Shown one piece after another: positions 15,241-23,867 of a stretch of 57,137 bases of DNA; within the stretch, counting starts at the first letter, position 1; each line of letters starts with the position of its first letter. The stretch covers positions 1-57,137 of the forward strand of contig QIAJ01000145.1 in the NCBI GenBank assembly GCA_003225495.1, in the 5' to 3' direction. The notes below the pieces were generated by a model that saw only the letters and a list, made by a program, of their open reading frames with translations, was not told the DNA's origin and searched no databases. The stretch comes from Acidobacteriota bacterium. GTDB lineage: Bacteria; Acidobacteriota; Terriglobia; Terriglobales; Acidobacteriaceae. The position numbers and the translations under genes were made by a program.

Positions 15241-17049
15241 TCATAGATGATGCGGCCGTCTGGTCTCCTTCCCTGACTGCCGTTTTCCGGCCGAAGCTGC
15301 CGGGTTTCGGCTTTCTGCGGGTTGCATATTGCGCGCATTCGGCGGCGTCAATGTTGTGCCCGCGATGTGATCGAACGGCACCGTTTGCGCGAATGTGGGC
15401 AAGTTGTGCTTGCGCACCTGAGTGACGGCCTCAAATCCGGAAGCGAGTTTGATGAGCGTGGGCTCGCTGAACGCGGTTCCGAAGAAGCTGACGCCGAGCG
15501 GCGCGCCGAACACCATACCTGCCGGCACCTGCACGATGGGATATCCGGGAGGAGCCGCGAGCCCTGATGTGCCGAAAATGAAGTGATCGCCAAAGATCAG
15601 ATCGGTAGACCATGCAGGGTTATCGGTGGCGCTAACCACTGCGTCGAGGTGGAACTGAGTAAGCGCGGCGTCGATGCCGTTGACGCCGGCATTCTTGTCG
15701 ATGGCCAGCGCCTGGTTGTAGGTCATGCCGCCAAAGGCCGGCTGCGGATCGTCGGGACCGGGCGCCAGCGAATCGCAGAGATCCCAAATGTCCTGATTAA
15801 AGAATGGCATCTCGGCTTTCGCATGGTTATTGTTGAACGCGATGGCATCAGTCAAGGTTTTATGTGCCATCGGTACTCCGGCGCGAGTGGCGAAATAGGC
15901 CTTCAGGTCATCTCTGAATTCGAAACATAACACCAGGAATTCGCCATCGGCTGAAGGGAATGTGAAGCCTGCGGCGTCGAGGTCAATAATGTTGGCGCCT
16001 GCGTCTGCCATGGCCTGGATTGCTGCCTCGAATTGCTCCAGCACCGCCGCTGGAGTCGGCACAAACGGGTCGAATCCGTTGAGGCCGACCCGGGTCACAC
16101 CTAGCCGCGCGCCCTGGAGTCCGTGTTTGTTCAAAAATTGCGTGTACTCAGTTGGGATGTTTGTTGGACGCGTAAAGCGGCCCTGCCATCCCAGGGGAAC
16201 CCCGGCAGTTGCGGGGTCGCGTCCGTCAAAGCTGCGGCTCTGGACTACGCCGAGCGCTACGGCGGCATCAGCTACGGTGCGTCCGTGCGGACCGAAAGTG
16301 TCCTGTGTGTGGGAGATCGGCACAATGCCAGCCCGACTGGTCAAGCCCACTGTCGGCTTCAGGCCAACCACACCACTCGCATTGGCAGGGCACACAATGC
16401 TGCCATCCGTCTCCGTGCCGAAGGACACTGCGGCAAAGTTCGCCGATGCCGCCGCGCCCGACCCGGAACTTGAGCCGCAGGGATTGCGATTAATGCCGTA
16501 GGGATTGTTGGTCTGTCCCCCGCGACCTGACCATCCGCTGACCGATTCAAACGATCGGAAGTTGGCCCACTCCGACAGGTTCGTTTTCCCCAGGATAACC
16601 GCGCCACCCGCTCGCAGGTTGGCAGCGACGGTCGAGTCTTGAAGCGCCGGCCGTCCCAGCAGCGCGAACGATCCGGCTGTGGTCTGCATCATGTCACCGG
16701 TGTCGACGTTGTCTTTGACGAGCACCGGAATTCCATGCAAGGGCCCGAGGATGACTCCACGTCTGCGGAGTGCATCGGCGGTGCGGGCCATTTCCAGTGC
16801 GTCGGGATTCAACTCGATGACTGCGTTAACGCCGGGACCATCCTGGTCGAGTCCAGCGATGCGAGCGATGTATTCTTTCGTCAACTCCACCGAAGTGAGT
16901 TTGCCGGAAGCCATCTCCGCTTGAAGTTGGGCCACGGTTGCTTCGTTATGTTTTTTCGGAACGTTGGGTGAATTGTTTCTTGCGGTCGCCGTCAACGGAA
17001 TCGTCAGCAAAGAGGCGAGAAGGAAAGTGCGGATGGCTGGGATGATCAT
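15241..17049 (-). CDS. Secreted amidase, amidase-signature family
   Basis: 602 residues with an N-terminal signal peptide (IRTFLLASLLTIPLTATA). The amidase-signature core has the Ser-cisSer-Lys triad: Lys112 in VLVKDN, a cis-Ser near 193 in CGSSSGSG, and the nucleophile Ser217 in GTETDGSIVCPA. Spacing matches the family. Members hydrolyse amides, including peptide amides. The signal peptide argues against GatA and for an extracytoplasmic amidase; the substrate is unknown. The C-terminal 35 residues are polar and probably disordered. A strong SD, AGGAGGAA, lies 5 bases before the ATG. Confidence 0.88.
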   Translation of the reverse strand: MIIPAIRTFLLASLLTIPLTATARNNSPNVPKKHNEATVAQLQAEMASGKLTSVELTKEYIARIAGLDQDGPGVNAVIELNPDALEMARTADALRRRGVILGPLHGIPVLVKDNVDTGDMMQTTAGSFALLGRPALQDSTVAANLRAGGAVILGKTNLSEWANFRSFESVSGWSGRGGQTNNPYGINRNPCGSSSGSGAAASANFAAVSFGTETDGSIVCPANASGVVGLKPTVGLTSRAGIVPISHTQDTFGPHGRTVADAAVALGVVQSRSFDGRDPATAGVPLGWQGRFTRPTNIPTEYTQFLNKHGLQGARLGVTRVGLNGFDPFVPTPAAVLEQFEAAIQAMADAGANIIDLDAAGFTFPSADGEFLVLCFEFRDDLKAYFATRAGVPMAHKTLTDAIAFNNNHAKAEMPFFNQDIWDLCDSLAPGPDDPQPAFGGMTYNQALAIDKNAGVNGIDAALTQFHLDAVVSATDNPAWSTDLIFGDHFIFGTSGLAAPPGYPIVQVPAGMVFGAPLGVSFFGTAFSEPTLIKLASGFEAVTQVRKHNLPTFAQTVPFDHIAGTTLTPPNARNMQPAESRNPAASAGKRQSGKETRRPHHL

Positions 17050-17205
17050 CTTGTTCCTCCTGAGGGATTGTTACTGCTACTGAGCCTGGGCCGCGGGGTT
17101 TATTGCCGGGAATCCTGCTACGGTCGAATCAGATTGTCAAGAGGGTTGTTCGCAACGTTGCTACGGGAGGCGGCATCCCGATTGGCTTACGGCCTTCGGA
17201 CTTCC

Positions 17206-17937
17206 TTAACCCGCGGACTGCTCACTACTCTTTTCCCGTAATTCCTGCGGCAATCCCCGGTTGATTACGTCCCGTACCTTGGCCATCAGGCAGTCACGGT
17301 TGCCAAACTCCGCGGGCTCAATCGGATCATGGAACTGCACCGTCACCGTTCCCGGCTGAATTGCGAAGCGCGCCTTGGGCATCACTTCCTGGGTGCCGGT
17401 AATGGTGATTGGAACCACAGGTACTCTGCATTCTTCAGCCAGGTAGAACGGGCCTTTCTTGAAGGGCAGCAGGCGGCCGTCAAAGGAACGTTTGCCCTCA
17501 ATGTAGATCGTCATGTTGAGACCTTGCTCGATCGCCTTGACTGCGTCGCGGACAGCGGAGATTCCGGCATCACGATTGGCGCGGTCCACCGGAACGAGCG
17601 AGCCGATCATCATGATCTTGCCGAGGATCGGGTAGCTGAAGAGCTCCTTCTTCACCATGACGGAGGTCCGCCGTGGAATGAGCGGCAATGTAATCGGCGG
17701 GTCGAGATTCGAGATGTGATTGGACATGAAGATGTAATTACGAGATGGATCAATCTTCTCGAGGCCGACGGTCTGCACGCGAACACCGGCGATGCGCACT
17801 CCAGTAAATGCCGCCCACATACACATGCGGTAGAGGAAGCCGACGTCGTTGGTGATATAGGTCCATGGGAATCCGACCAGCGCAGCGAATGGCAAAGCTG
17901 CGGCCCAGAATGCGAGCATGAGGATGGTGCGGAACAT
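17206..17937 (-). CDS. plsC: 1-acyl-sn-glycerol-3-phosphate acyltransferase
   Basis: 243 residues, typical PlsC length. Motifs are NHISNLDPP (H74-x4-D79), GSLVPVDR, and IEGKRS (E147...S151), then PVVPITITG. It converts lysophosphatidate to phosphatidate at the inner membrane; an N-terminal hydrophobic segment (about 1-25) anchors it. AAGGAG precedes the ATG by 2-3 bases. It is a separate gene from the PlsC domain in the fusion at 489-3263, so the window encodes two acyltransferases of this family. It lies 154 bases downstream of mpl on the same strand. Confidence 0.93.
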   Translation of the reverse strand: MFRTILMLAFWAAALPFAALVGFPWTYITNDVGFLYRMCMWAAFTGVRIAGVRVQTVGLEKIDPSRNYIFMSNHISNLDPPITLPLIPRRTSVMVKKELFSYPILGKIMMIGSLVPVDRANRDAGISAVRDAVKAIEQGLNMTIYIEGKRSFDGRLLPFKKGPFYLAEECRVPVVPITITGTQEVMPKARFAIQPGTVTVQFHDPIEPAEFGNRDCLMAKVRDVINRGLPQELREKSSEQSAG

Positions 17938-17968
17938 GTCTCCTTAAAAGACGATAACAATCTTGCAG

Positions 17969-18051
17969 CGCCGGCAGCTTGCCAGCTGTCGCGAGAGCAC
18001 TTTGCCCTCGCATGTGTCGGGGCACTCAGCGACAGCCGCGCCGGACGGCGG
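17969..18051. repeat. Palindrome-rich spacer upstream of plsC
   Basis: The mpl-plsC gap contains a perfect 8-bp inverted repeat GCTGTCGC (17985-17992) / GCGACAGC (18029-18036) and further GC-rich complementary segments (GCCGGCAGC..., GCGCCGG). It would fold strongly in the plsC leader. It could be a dispersed repeat or a leader structure. Confidence 0.4.
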
Positions 18052-18091
18052 CGCCACTCTCGAACCTGGATGACAGATTTCTATGCTCCAT

Positions 18092-19510
18092 CTAGCCGTG
18101 TAATCGCTTTGGCAGCTTCTCATAAATGCCGCCAAATCCGCCATTAGAGAGGATGGCAACCACATCGCCGGATCGCAGTTCGGGTGCAATCTCGGTGACA
18201 ATCGCATCCGCGTCGGCCAGAATTCTCGCGCGCCGGCCCCGCTTTTGGATTTCTTCTATTACGCGGTTCAGGTCGAGACGTTCCGCTTCCGGAATCGCTT
18301 CCGACTTGAAAATATTCGCGACGATTACTTCGTCCGCAAGCGAAAGGCTGCGGGCAAGGGCCTCCTGCAGGACGTTGCGCCGCATGGTATTTGAGCGCGG
18401 CTCCAGCACCGCCCACAGACGCGAAGTTGGATACCGAGAGCGCAGCGCCTGGAGAGTCTGCTCGATGGCGGTCGGATGATGTGCGAAATCATCAATAATG
18501 GTGATTCCGTTGACTTGCCCCTTTACTTCAAGGCGCCGCTTCACGCTTTGGAAGGATCGAAGGGCGTCGCCGATCACCTCTCTCGGAACTCCATAGTCCG
18601 CTGCGAGAGCTGCCGCCGCGGTTGCATTCCAGACGTTGTATTCCCCCGCCAATGGGAATTCGAATTCCGCCCACGCCTTTCCTTCGCAGAGAACTGACCA
18701 CGAGGTTCGTTCTGCGCCGAACTTGAGATTCGCAATCTGCCAAGTAGCGCGATTTGCGGAACCGTAACGCTCGACAGGACAGAATGCTCGCTGCAGGCAG
18801 CGTTCGATGCTCTCTCCGGTGTCGAATGCGATGATGCGCCCGCGGCGCGGAATGAGATTCACCAGACGCTTGAACGCAGTTTCCACAGCGTCGAGATCTT
18901 TGTAGATATCGGCATGGTCAAATTCAACCGACGTGAGAATGACGGCATCGGGAAAGTAATGCAGGAACTTCGGGCCTTTGTCGAAAAATGCGCTGTCGTA
19001 TTCGTCGCCCTCCAGGATGAAGTAGCGGCCGTCGCCGAGTCCGAAACTGCTGCCGAAATTTTCAGCAATGCCGCCGATGAGAAATGACGGCCGGAGGCCA
19101 GCTGTTTCGAAGATCCACGCGAGCATCGAGGTGGTCGTAGTTTTGCCATGTGTGCCGGCGACGACCAGCACCTCTTTACCTACCAGAAACTCGTCGTGCA
19201 GAATTTGTGGAAGCGAGCAAAAAGGAATGCGCTCGTCGAGCACATGCTCCAACTCTGCATTGCCGCGTGAGATTGCGTTTCCCACCACCACCAGATCGGG
19301 ATGCGGCTTGAGATTCGATTCGGCAAAAGGCTGCGCCAATGGAATGTTCAGCGACTCAAGAAAAGTCGAGATGGGCGGATAGGCGGCGGCGTCCGAACCA
19401 GTGACACGAAATCCGCGCTGCTTGAGCATGCCTGCGAGAGATGCCATCGCGGTGCCGTAGATGCCGATCAGGTGGATGTGTTTTGGGTTCGCCGGCATTT
19501 TGTCGCTCAA
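18092..19510 (-). CDS. mpl: UDP-N-acetylmuramate:murein tripeptide ligase
   Basis: 472 residues. The N-terminus IHLIGIYGTAMASLAGML and GSDAAAYPPISTFLE matches Mpl better than MurC. The ATP site is GTHGKTTTTSM near residue 118, and DDFAHHPTAIEQTL marks the C-terminal domain. Mpl joins recovered L-Ala-gamma-D-Glu-meso-DAP tripeptide to UDP-MurNAc in cell-wall recycling. The start is either TTG 19510 (one base after the ldcA stop, GGA upstream) or ATG 19498. The adjoining ldcA makes exactly its tripeptide substrate, which strengthens the assignment. Confidence 0.93.
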   Translation of the reverse strand: MSDKMPANPKHIHLIGIYGTAMASLAGMLKQRGFRVTGSDAAAYPPISTFLESLNIPLAQPFAESNLKPHPDLVVVGNAISRGNAELEHVLDERIPFCSLPQILHDEFLVGKEVLVVAGTHGKTTTTSMLAWIFETAGLRPSFLIGGIAENFGSSFGLGDGRYFILEGDEYDSAFFDKGPKFLHYFPDAVILTSVEFDHADIYKDLDAVETAFKRLVNLIPRRGRIIAFDTGESIERCLQRAFCPVERYGSANRATWQIANLKFGAERTSWSVLCEGKAWAEFEFPLAGEYNVWNATAAAALAADYGVPREVIGDALRSFQSVKRRLEVKGQVNGITIIDDFAHHPTAIEQTLQALRSRYPTSRLWAVLEPRSNTMRRNVLQEALARSLSLADEVIVANIFKSEAIPEAERLDLNRVIEEIQKRGRRARILADADAIVTEIAPELRSGDVVAILSNGGFGGIYEKLPKRLHG

Positions 19511-19511
19511 C

Positions 19512-20465
19512 TTATCGTCCGCGTTCCGTTGCGGATTCCAGAAATCTCAGTTTAACCTCGCTGCCTACTTCGAGCCGCGCACGTACTCCTATTGGCAAGG
19601 TTACGTTCGAACGCGAGACGTGCCCTGATCTCAGGCCGAACGCCACTGGGATCTTCATCTCGCCGACCAACCGCATCACAACTTCTTCCAGCGTGTAGTC
19701 CTGGTCAGGACTCTGTCGGCAATCCAGCATTTCACCAAAGACAATTCCGCGCACTCCATTTAACTTTCCCGCCAGCTTCAACTGCATCAGCATTCGATCG
19801 ATCTGGAAGGGCTTCGCGTTAACATCCTCGAGAAACAAGATCGTCCCATCGGTTCGAATCTCGTAGGGCGTGCCGAGCGACGCTACCAGGATTGACAAGC
19901 ACCCGCCATACAGAATGCCTTCAGCCTGTCCGTCGACCAATGGTCGAGCTCCGGAATCGGCGCCGCTCTCCCATTCTGAGTCACCGCCGAGAGCTGCTGT
20001 CCATGAAACGATGTCCACGCCGTCATCTGCGGCAAAATCCTTGGTGACCATTGGCCCGTGGAACGTCACCAGGTTGCCTGCATCGGAAAAGCGGGTGAGC
20101 AGGCTTGTGTGATCGCTGTAGCCGACGAAAATCTTGGGATGGGCCGCGATCTTTTTCAAGTCGATTACGTTTAACAGGTAATTCGATCCGTAGCCGCCGC
20201 GGGCGCAGATTATCGCTTGCACGTCGCTCCGCTCGAACATATCTTCCAGTTCCCGCGCCCGCCGCTGCACCGAGCCAGCAAAGTAGAGATCACGTTCAAG
20301 AATCGATTCGGAGAAAACGGGCTCGTATCCCATGCGACGCAGAGCCGCGCTGCCTTGCTCGAGAGGGATGCTCTTGATGTTTGAAGCGGGCGCGACAATT
20401 CCGACTTTATCTCCCGGACGAAGTGCTGGCGGCTTGATCCGCGAATGTTTGGGAGTGGAAGCCAT
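19512..20465 (-). CDS. ldcA: Murein L,D-carboxypeptidase (peptidase S66)
   Basis: 317 residues from the ATG at 20465 (MASTPKHSRIK). The S66 nucleophile region ICARGGYGSNYLL places Ser94; the family glutamate lies in ILFLEDV and the histidine in RSGH. LdcA removes the terminal D-Ala from recovered murein tetrapeptides in the cytoplasm, giving the tripeptide used by Mpl. It follows dapF by 11 bases and precedes mpl by one base, so the three are probably one transcript. No signal peptide, as expected for the cytoplasmic recycling enzyme. Confidence 0.92.
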   Translation of the reverse strand: MASTPKHSRIKPPALRPGDKVGIVAPASNIKSIPLEQGSAALRRMGYEPVFSESILERDLYFAGSVQRRARELEDMFERSDVQAIICARGGYGSNYLLNVIDLKKIAAHPKIFVGYSDHTSLLTRFSDAGNLVTFHGPMVTKDFAADDGVDIVSWTAALGGDSEWESGADSGARPLVDGQAEGILYGGCLSILVASLGTPYEIRTDGTILFLEDVNAKPFQIDRMLMQLKLAGKLNGVRGIVFGEMLDCRQSPDQDYTLEEVVMRLVGEMKIPVAFGLRSGHVSRSNVTLPIGVRARLEVGSEVKLRFLESATERGR

Positions 20466-20476
20466 GCTGTCTGATC

Positions 20477-21274
20477 TTAAATGAAGAATTCCCCACGGCA
20501 GATTAGCGTCGCAGGACCACGCAGATATACCCGATCTTCCCAGCGCACGATCTGTGTTCCTCCCTGAGCTGTGACTTTCACGGGAGATAACGCGCGCTGA
20601 CTGGCAATTGCGGCCACCGCCGATGCGCACGATCCGGTACCGGAAGACAACGTTTCACCTACTCCGCGCTCGAAGAGCCGGATCTCAATTTCATTGGGTC
20701 CGCGAACCACTACATATTCCACATTCGTCCCCTGCGGGAACGCCGGCTGCGTGGCGATCAGTGCGGCCTGCCGTTGCCAGCCCTCCTGAAAAGCGTCAAC
20801 AAAGATCACAAAGTGAGGGTTGCCCATGGATACTTTGGTCCCGACAGCCCGCACCCACATAGTTTCGATGGCTGACTGTCCCGCTACTACCGGCCGGCCC
20901 ATATCTGCTTCGAACTCAAACTCACTGCCTTGACGGCCAGTGAGGCGGCAGTTCTTAAGGCCGGCGCCGGTGAGGATCGCAATCTCGGGTTTTTCGCGCT
21001 GCGCATGCAGATACGCTGCTACGCAACGGGTGCCGTTGCCAGAGACTTCGGCCTCGGAGCCGTCGGCATTAAAGAGCTGGGCCCGTGCGTCGGCGGCGGA
21101 GTCGGCAAATAGCCACTCGACTCCATCGGCGCCGACTCCATTGTGACGATCGCATAAGCGACGGCTGATGGCGCTCAGATCGCCACTCATGCCGGCGCCT
21201 TCGATAATCAGAAAATCATTTCCGCAGGCGGAGGCTTTCGTGAAAGGAATTATCTTGCCGGGAAGCGCGTTCAT
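20477..21274 (-). CDS. dapF: Diaminopimelate epimerase family protein, second catalytic Cys replaced by Ser
   Basis: 265 residues with the DapF fold signatures: ACGNDFLI near the N-terminus, SGNGTRCVAAYL with the first catalytic cysteine (C84), NPHFVIFVD, and ERGVGETLSSGTGSCAS. In characterised DapF the last motif reads T-x-A-C-G-[ST]-G, and that Cys is the second acid/base residue; here the position aligns with Ser211 and the only cysteine is four residues later (C216). DapF converts LL- to meso-diaminopimelate for lysine and peptidoglycan. The operon with ldcA and mpl supports a DAP role, but activity through the usual two-thiol mechanism is in doubt. It overlaps mgtC by 4 bases. Confidence 0.85.
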   Translation of the reverse strand: MNALPGKIIPFTKASACGNDFLIIEGAGMSGDLSAISRRLCDRHNGVGADGVEWLFADSAADARAQLFNADGSEAEVSGNGTRCVAAYLHAQREKPEIAILTGAGLKNCRLTGRQGSEFEFEADMGRPVVAGQSAIETMWVRAVGTKVSMGNPHFVIFVDAFQEGWQRQAALIATQPAFPQGTNVEYVVVRGPNEIEIRLFERGVGETLSSGTGSCASAVAAIASQRALSPVKVTAQGGTQIVRWEDRVYLRGPATLICRGEFFI

Positions 21275-22008
21275 TCGTGTTCCGTGGTGCCAACGATCGC
21301 CACAGTGGCGAACACGTTCGATTCGTGCAATCGAAGACTAAGGTCGCTTCGTTGTTCGCGCACGCAATCCACCGAGAAAGTCAGACGTGTCTGCCCGTCC
21401 ATCGAAGCGAGCTGAACGCTGTGCATAGTGAGCCTCTCGCCTTCCAGGATACGATTCACATCGCGCAGCATAGCTTCCGCATTGACGCCTGTCACCTCAA
21501 AGGTAGTAATGGATGTCTTTAAGCCGAAGCGGCCCTCCAGATTCCCCAGCACGGCAAGCGCGACCAGAATCAGGACCGTCGCAAACACCGCTGTAATGTA
21601 CAACCCGCCGCCAGCGGCCATACCCACCGACGCAACCACGAATAGGGTCGCGGCCGTGGTCAGTCCAGTCACCGACCCACGCGAATGCAAGATGGAACCC
21701 GCGCCGATAAAACCTATTCCCGGGATAATCTGCGCCGCGATGCGGGCGCTGTCGGCTTCTGTCCCAGCCAGTTGCCTGGAAAGAACCGTGAACATCGCTG
21801 CGCCGAAACAAATAAACATGTTCGTTCGCAGTCCGGCCGGCTTGTGCCGCAGTTGCCGCTCCAACCCGATTGTCCCCCCGAGGATGGCAGCCATCAGCAG
21901 ACGAACAATCGTCGAGGAAAGTACCCGCCCCATCTGGCTGAGCAGCACGTCCATCTGCGAGTGAAGGCTATGCATGGGCGGAAACTGATTTCGAGCGGAT
22001 TCTAACAC
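21271..22008 (-). CDS. MgtC/SapB family membrane protein
   Basis: 245 residues. The MgtC core is visible: LLMAAILGGTIGLERQLRHK, AGLRTNMFICFGAA, GIGFIGAGSIL and GSVTGLTTAATLFVVASVGMA, spanning four or five membrane segments (about 35-155). The remaining 90 residues form a soluble ACT-like domain. MgtC proteins are linked to magnesium limitation, membrane potential and virulence, but their biochemistry is unresolved. Its stop overlaps the dapF start by 4 bases, so it heads the mgtC-dapF-ldcA-mpl run. In-frame ATGs up to residue 12 make the exact start uncertain. Confidence 0.88.
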   Translation of the reverse strand: MLESARNQFPPMHSLHSQMDVLLSQMGRVLSSTIVRLLMAAILGGTIGLERQLRHKPAGLRTNMFICFGAAMFTVLSRQLAGTEADSARIAAQIIPGIGFIGAGSILHSRGSVTGLTTAATLFVVASVGMAAGGGLYITAVFATVLILVALAVLGNLEGRFGLKTSITTFEVTGVNAEAMLRDVNRILEGERLTMHSVQLASMDGQTRLTFSVDCVREQRSDLSLRLHESNVFATVAIVGTTEHE

Positions 22009-22046
22009 TGCTGCCGGATTTGCTCTGTTTACTTGCGAGGTAAAGG

Positions 22047-23768
22047 CTAGTGCGACGGATTCCGACCAGCACGGGCAGCATAGATCCGGGCGCGTGGCTG
22101 CCCCGTAGTGTGTATTTCTGTTATTAGCGTGAGGTTCGCTTTCTGCACGGCCTGATCGACAGCGTCGCCTTCATAGGCGATCACAAAGTCGACGTTTCCC
22201 GCGGGATCGGCAAGCGCCTGCTCCCAGAGACCCTCTGTGTCCGCTGGTTTCTTCCAAGGCCGGTGATTCCCCTCATTGATGACTTGCCGCAGTGGCAGTC
22301 CCGCCTGCTGGAAAACTCCGACGTGATCTCCGATGTACATCAGGTAAGTGGAATTGACTGGAAGAGTGGAGACTGCCTTCGCGACCGACGATTCCAGCGT
22401 CAACTTGGTGCGCGAGTTCACCCATGCTTCTTTGAAGCAGAGTGGCCCGGCCCTCCAAACGAAGACATAGCTTAGCCCGACGATAGCCAATACCACGGCG
22501 GGTACGCCGCGTAGCACTTGGTTCGTATCAGGCCATCGCTTCAGCGATGGCATAAGACGTCTTTCTTCGATAGCCCCTTCAGGGGCTGCCGTAGCGATGG
22601 GAGCCAAGACAATCAACGCCGCCGAGACCGCAAACAGCGGAAGGAACTGTAGTCCGTAGCGCAGGTTGTACCACGTAAACGGCCACCATGTCGGGAGGAA
22701 CAGGGGTATGCCGCTGTAGGCGATCGAGAGGGCGTAGAAGACTACCGGGGTCCAGAGGAGCAGAACAACTCGCGACGCGCGGAGTCTGAAGACTAGAAAA
22801 AGTCCAGCCAGTGCGATCGCGAGCCAGAGCCTTCCCCAGTTTCCTCGCGCCATGTTTAACTGGGCGGCCTTGAGAAAAAAACTGGTCGCCATCACGACGT
22901 TCCCGGCTCCAGGATGCGCAGGATATCCGGGCCGGGCCGTTCGTTGTTCGATCGCTTTCGCCGAGTAAGGACCGTTCGCGAACTCCAGCGGGTTTCCGTA
23001 AACCGCCGCGTTGTAGGCAAGCCACAACAGCGGCGCGAGGGCGATCGCCACGAGGAATTTCAGCGCCAACCGCCGAAAAGCTTGGTCGTTCCATTTCCGC
23101 AACAGCAGAAAGAACACGACCGCTCCGATGACGGCGGCGAGAAACCATCCGTCATAACGCGTCAGTTCGGCCCCGGCCAGACATAGGGCACAACGAGAGA
23201 GCGGACGCGCCGCGGCATTTTTGTCCGTCAACCCTGGCGTTGAGGACCGCACCGCCCGACTGAAGTCGGCAACATACACGACCGTCCAAATGAAAAAAGC
23301 GAGATATAGTGGCTCGGTCATGGTCGTAGTCTGCAGATAGATAATGTTGGGATTCCCGCCGTAGACTAAAGCCGCGACCCATGCGGCGAGACGTCCTCGC
23401 CTACGGGTGCCCTCGTGGTCCGCGAACATGTCGCGTGCGAGGCGGAAAATTCCCATCACACACAGAACGTACGCGACCATGGATGGAATCGAGCCGCCGA
23501 CTCCGCTGCGCCACATCCAGTCCGAGACCAAAAACGGAATCATCAACAGGTGAGGAAGAGGCAGCCACACAGTTCCCAGTTGCAACAAGCCGGGAGTCTG
23601 AGAATCGAAAACACGACGCGCGATGTTGATGTGCGCCACGGCATCCCCGTAAAGCAGAATTTCGCCGCGCTGGAAATAGTAGAGGAAGGAAAGCAGCGAA
23701 ACCGCGGTGGCGACCGCCGCCACCAGCTTGAGATCACGGTCGACGTTGGGCCGGTTGACGCGCGTCAC
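22047..23768 (-). CDS. Multi-spanning GT-C type glycosyltransferase-like membrane protein
   Basis: 573 residues starting at GTG. About ten or more hydrophobic helices are seen. GDAVAHINIARRVFDSQTPG after the first helix resembles the first-loop acidic motif of GT-C (GT39/GT83-like) polyprenyl-sugar transferases. The C-terminal part is periplasmic-like. A function in transferring sugars to lipid or protein at the outer face of the inner membrane is plausible but unproven. Residues about 389-412 are encoded by a palindromic repeat (22533-22600), probably inserted in a loop. Confidence 0.6.
   Translation of the reverse strand: MTRVNRPNVDRDLKLVAAVATAVSLLSFLYYFQRGEILLYGDAVAHINIARRVFDSQTPGLLQLGTVWLPLPHLLMIPFLVSDWMWRSGVGGSIPSMVAYVLCVMGIFRLARDMFADHEGTRRRGRLAAWVAALVYGGNPNIIYLQTTTMTEPLYLAFFIWTVVYVADFSRAVRSSTPGLTDKNAAARPLSRCALCLAGAELTRYDGWFLAAVIGAVVFFLLLRKWNDQAFRRLALKFLVAIALAPLLWLAYNAAVYGNPLEFANGPYSAKAIEQRTARPGYPAHPGAGNVVMATSFFLKAAQLNMARGNWGRLWLAIALAGLFLVFRLRASRVVLLLWTPVVFYALSIAYSGIPLFLPTWWPFTWYNLRYGLQFLPLFAVSAALIVLAPIATAAPEGAIEERRLMPSLKRWPDTNQVLRGVPAVVLAIVGLSYVFVWRAGPLCFKEAWVNSRTKLTLESSVAKAVSTLPVNSTYLMYIGDHVGVFQQAGLPLRQVINEGNHRPWKKPADTEGLWEQALADPAGNVDFVIAYEGDAVDQAVQKANLTLITEIHTTGQPRARIYAARAGRNPSH
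22533..22600. repeat. Palindromic repeat embedded in a coding gene
   Basis: Two perfect hairpins lie in tandem: CCATCGC-TTCA-GCGATGG (22533-22550) and AGCCCCT-TC-AGGGGCT (22572-22587), followed by a third GCGATGG (22594-22600). They are inside the GT-C membrane-protein frame and are translated as a short charged segment. The layout is that of an intergenic palindromic element rather than ordinary coding sequence. Confidence 0.6.
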
Positions 23769-23791
23769 AGGAATGATTGTAGAAGTAAGAA

Positions 23792-23859
23792 GTCAGATTG
23801 CAGAAGTGAAACCGCTCACGGGCAGGATTTTACTTCTGCAACCCGACCTCTGACCTCTG
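23792..23859. repeat. Spacer repeat with strong hairpin (GGTCA family)
   Basis: A perfect 10-bp inverted repeat TTGCAGAAGT (23798-23807) / ACTTCTGCAA (23832-23841), extendable to about 14 bp with one mismatch, lies between pfkB and the GT-C gene. The adjoining AGTCAGATTGCAGAAGTGAA (23792-23811) matches 25825-25844 at about 17 of 20 positions. The 12-mer CTCTGACCTCTG (23848-23859) recurs exactly at 39705-39716. The hairpin may also terminate pfkB transcripts. Confidence 0.6.
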
Positions 23860-23867
23860 CAATAGGT

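Noticed and set aside
17944-18207. Cysteine-containing minus-strand frame overlapping mpl and its downstream spacer
   Set aside because: The cysteines fall in palindromic spacer sequence and the frame overlaps mpl out of frame; no SD and no family resemblance.
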